From assembly GCA_900317945.1 (NCBI GenBank), contig ONIT01000019.1, positions 1 through 33,014 on the forward strand: 33,014 nucleotides of DNA, in the 5' to 3' direction. Below, one piece after another: positions 30,843 to 33,014 of this stretch (position 1 is the stretch's first letter; every line of letters starts with the position of its first letter). This stretch comes from an uncultured Pseudomonadota bacterium. GTDB lineage: Bacteria > Pseudomonadota > Gammaproteobacteria > Enterobacterales > Succinivibrionaceae. Both the position numbers and the translations under genes were made by a program. Under the pieces are notes generated by a model that did not search any database, was not told where the DNA came from, and saw only the letters and a list, made by a program, of their open reading frames with translations.

Positions 30843-32432
30843 ATGCAGAACAGAAAAGTTCCGGAGCTGCCTTCGTACATGGGAATTCAGCTCCCGGGCA
30901 GCGGTGAGATGTCGAACCCCGTATTTACCGTCAGCTGGCAGGACAGGCGCAGCAGCAGCGGTGATGCTGAGAGGGATTTCGAGCTCGGGAGAAAATACTG
31001 CTATGGGAACGGCGTGCCCCAGGATTATGTGAGGGCCGCAGGGTTTTTACGTAAGGCTGCCGACAAAGGCAGCGCAGGGGCCTGCTTCTACCTTGGCGCA
31101 ATGTACTGCCAGGGAGAGGGCACTGCCCAGGATTATGCAGAGGGCGCAGAATGGTTCAGGAGGGCCTCTGATCTCGGCGATGCGCTGGCTAATTGCAACC
31201 TGGGCTTCCTGTATCTCAACGGAAAGGGGGTACCGCAGGATTACAGCGCCGCGTTCGGCTGGTACATGAAGGCCGCGGAGCAGGGGCTTCCCCAGGCGGA
31301 GACCGCAGTCGGCATCATGTACGCTCTCGGATGGGGAGTGAAGAGGGATGCCGCGGAGGCAGTAAAGTGGTACATGAGGGCCGCGGAGAAGGGCTATGCT
31401 CAAGCAGAGTGCGTCATGGGGCAACGGTATCTTACCGGCGACGGGGTCACTGCTGACTGTGCGGAGGCTGTCAGGTGGTTCCGGAAAGCCGCTGAGCATG
31501 GCAGCACTGACGCTGAGTACTGCCTCGGGGAGATGTACCGTTGCGGAAGCGGCGTGAGGCAGGATTACGCCGCGGCGCTCTCCTGGTACATGAAGGCCGC
31601 GGAGCAGGGGCTTCCCCAGGCGGAGGACGCAGTCGGCAGCATGTACGCTCTCGGAAGTGGAGTGAAGAAGGATGACGCGGAGGCAATAAAGTGGTACATG
31701 AGGGCCGCGGAGAAGGGCTATGCCCACGCAGAGGTCGTCATGGGGCACTGGTACCTCACCGGCAACTGGGGCACTCCTGACTGTGAGGAGGCCGTCAGGT
31801 GGTTCCGGAAAGCAGCGGAGCAGGGCTATGCCGATGCTGAGCTCTGCCTCGGGGCGATGTACAGTTGCGGAAGCGGCGTGAGGCAGGATTACGCCGTGGC
31901 GCTCTCCTGGTACATGAAGGCCGCGGAGCAGGGGCTTGCCCAAGCGGAGGCCGCAGTCGGAGATATGTACGCTCTCGGAAGGGGAGTGAAGAAGGATAGC
32001 GCTGAGGCAGTAAAGTGGTACCTGAAGGCCGCGGAACAGGGCTATGCTCCCGCGGAGTACGCCATGGGGCACCGGTACCGCAGCGGCGACGGGGTCACTG
32101 CTGACTGTGAGGAGGCCGTCAGGTGGTTCCGGAAAGCAGCGGAGCAGGGCTATGCCGATGCTGAGCTCTGCCTCGGGCAGATGTACCGTGACGGAAGAGG
32201 CGTTGCGAAGGATGAAGTCATGGCAGCTGCCTGGCTGAGGAAGGCCGCGGAGAAGGGACTTCCCGTCGCGCAGGTGAGTCTCGCGCTGATGTACTGGAAA
32301 GGACCGTATATCGCGCAGGATGAGGCGGAGGCCGCGGAGGCCGCAAAATGGTTTCTTGCTGCCGCAGAGCAGGGAGTGCCGGTCGCGGAGGGCGTGATAA
32401 GCTATATGTATCTGAACTTCCACTCCTATTAA
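30843..32432 (+). CDS. Sel1-repeat protein 2
   Basis: This 529-residue paralogue of the upstream Sel1 protein has the same head pattern (PSYMGIQLPGSGEMSNPVFTV), no signal peptide and about 14 Sel1 repeats. Its middle consists of three successive blocks of three Sel1 units (PQAETAVGIMYALGWG, ECVMGQRYLTGDG, EYCLGEMYRCGSG and their copies), each 108 residues. It arose by duplication of the uvrD end plus sel1 copy 1, then expanded internally. The ATG at 30843 matches the position of the start in copy 1, with gagaggagaaaga in front; the in-frame ATG at 30822 falls within that SD region. Function is unknown. Confidence 0.87.
   Translation: MQNRKVPELPSYMGIQLPGSGEMSNPVFTVSWQDRRSSSGDAERDFELGRKYCYGNGVPQDYVRAAGFLRKAADKGSAGACFYLGAMYCQGEGTAQDYAEGAEWFRRASDLGDALANCNLGFLYLNGKGVPQDYSAAFGWYMKAAEQGLPQAETAVGIMYALGWGVKRDAAEAVKWYMRAAEKGYAQAECVMGQRYLTGDGVTADCAEAVRWFRKAAEHGSTDAEYCLGEMYRCGSGVRQDYAAALSWYMKAAEQGLPQAEDAVGSMYALGSGVKKDDAEAIKWYMRAAEKGYAHAEVVMGHWYLTGNWGTPDCEEAVRWFRKAAEQGYADAELCLGAMYSCGSGVRQDYAVALSWYMKAAEQGLAQAEAAVGDMYALGRGVKKDSAEAVKWYLKAAEQGYAPAEYAMGHRYRSGDGVTADCEEAVRWFRKAAEQGYADAELCLGQMYRDGRGVAKDEVMAAAWLRKAAEKGLPVAQVSLALMYWKGPYIAQDEAEAAEAAKWFLAAAEQGVPVAEGVISYMYLNFHSY
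31281..32252 (+). repeat. Three 324-bp higher-order repeats inside sel1 copy 2
   Basis: Blocks begin with caggggctt at 31281, 31605 and 31929, exactly 324 bases apart, and each encodes three Sel1 units. Long stretches are nearly identical (gtgaggcaggattacgcc, ctctcctggtacatgaag), which points to recent unequal exchange. Confidence 0.8.
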
Positions 32433-32492
32433 CGCACGACATTAATTCCTTACCTCTCTAGTTGCTTAACTCATTGAATTAAAAGAAAAAAA

Positions 32493-32513
32493 ACGGTCAT
32501 TTTGGTTGACCGT
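32493..32513 (+). repeat. Inverted repeat overlapping the transposase -35
   Basis: ACGGTCA (32493-32499) and TGACCGT (32507-32513) form a 7-bp perfect inverted repeat that includes the -35 hexamer. It may be part of the insertion-sequence end or a regulator site. Confidence 0.45.
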
Positions 32514-32534
32514 CCACCTTGTCTGTGCTATCAT
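32506..32534 (+). promoter_or_regulatory. Promoter of the IS1634-like transposase
   Basis: TTGACC (32506-32511) and TATCAT (32529-32534) are separated by 17 bases, a strong sigma70 match. Transcription would begin near 32541, inside the adjacent palindrome. Confidence 0.6.
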
Positions 32535-32558
32535 TACGAGTGTTAATTAACACTCGTA
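32535..32558 (+). promoter_or_regulatory. 24-bp perfect palindrome at the transposase start site
   Basis: TACGAGTGTTAA followed by its reverse complement gives a perfect 12-bp inverted repeat without spacer. It directly follows the -10 element and its right arm touches the SD (aggtgaag). It could be an operator or an RNA hairpin that limits transposase translation. Confidence 0.6.
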
Positions 32559-32568
32559 GGTGAAGCCC

Positions 32569-33014
32569 ATGTATCTCAATCAGAAAGTAAAAATCCCCAG
32601 CGACAAGAATGGAGTTTCGGTCAAAAAGATTAAGGGAGTTTCCTACGTCTACTATGCGTATGACAGGGTCTACAACAAAGAAAAGAAGTACACTGTTCCC
32701 AAAAACACAACCATCGGCAAGGGAGTTCCTGGGGAGAAGGGGATGATGTTTCCTAATCAGAATTATTTCCGTTACTTTCCTGAGGAAACGAATCTTGAGA
32801 GCATTTTGCCTGCAGCGCCGCGCTGCGAATATCTCAAGGTTGGTACCTATTTTGTCCTTAAAAAGATTATCTCGGAATATCACCTTGATGAAATGGCGGA
32901 GCGGATCATCGGAAAGGACAGTGGTCTGTTTCTGGACCTGGCCGCGTATTCGATTATCTGTGAGGACAACGCCGGCCAGTACTACCCCGACTACGCTTAT
33001 GAGCATCCGCTCTT
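32569..33014 (+). CDS. IS1634-like transposase, N-terminal part (cut by window end)
   Basis: The 148 codons visible start MYLNQKVKIPSDKNG and contain VSYVYYAYDRVYNKEKK and TTIGKG, then LKVGTYFVLKKIISEYHLDE, GLFLDLAAYSII and YYPDYAYEHPL. This is the N-terminal region of IS1634-family (IS4-superfamily, DDE) transposases. The catalytic DDE core lies beyond the window. SD aggtgaag precedes the ATG by three bases after the SD end, acceptably close. A palindrome and strong promoter sit upstream. The left end of the element is probably between 32433 and 32493, but I cannot define the terminal repeat. Confidence 0.8.
   Translation, partial: MYLNQKVKIPSDKNGVSVKKIKGVSYVYYAYDRVYNKEKKYTVPKNTTIGKGVPGEKGMMFPNQNYFRYFPEETNLESILPAAPRCEYLKVGTYFVLKKIISEYHLDEMAERIIGKDSGLFLDLAAYSIICEDNAGQYYPDYAYEHPL

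Overview
The window reads as a chromosomal segment of a fairly GC-rich gammaproteobacterium. The best evidence is the block lptM - lysA - dapF - DUF484 - xerC - yigB-like HAD phosphatase - uvrD (about 20.9-28.5 kb), a gene order typical of Gammaproteobacteria. Sel1-repeat proteins, DUF4143-type ATPases, an IS1634-like transposase and a creatinine-type catabolic operon would fit a gut or rumen member such as Succinivibrionaceae, but that family-level guess is inference.

Layout. 1-1.04 kb: a decayed DUF4143 ATPase with a frameshift and a 45-bp tandem duplication. 1.1-4.45 kb: a nitroreductase, an acyl-adenylating ligase with its own acyl carrier protein, and a convergent peptidase C26 (PuuD-like) gene beyond a strong terminator. 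4.5-7.5 kb: an intact DUF4143 ATPase bracketed by five copies of a constant-length 35-bp AT-rich repeat with TTTCGCA/TGCGAAA ends, next to a convergent AAA-ATPase-like gene that has lost its usual C-terminal nuclease domain. 7.7-14.4 kb: a seven-gene operon of a PotABCD-type ABC importer, a CodA-family amidohydrolase, a creatininase with all family active-site residues in register, and a cytidylate-kinase-like protein. I read it as an importer plus creatinine (or related cyclic amidine) degradation unit. The binding-protein gene is frameshifted at a run of six C.

14.4-20.7 kb: an accessory island that is visibly more AT-rich than its flanks. It starts with a HicB antitoxin remnant and a 33-bp tandem array, followed by five tandem paralogous P-loop GTPases. 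Two carry nearly the same C-terminal CFI-box-type domain (CYITTA...FRNFRD), and two have glycine-rich putative membrane segments. A sixth GTPase survives only as a frameshifted remnant. This island is the strongest candidate for an undescribed system.

20.8-28.5 kb: lysine/diaminopimelate biosynthesis, chromosome dimer resolution and DNA repair genes, packed tightly or overlapping. LptM carries a long low-complexity Ala/Thr/Glu extension. 28.5-32.4 kb: two Sel1-repeat proteins produced by a segmental duplication that also copied the last 24 codons of uvrD. 32.4 kb-end: promoter, 24-bp palindrome and 5' part of an IS1634-like transposase cut by the window edge. No tRNA, rRNA or CRISPR array was seen.
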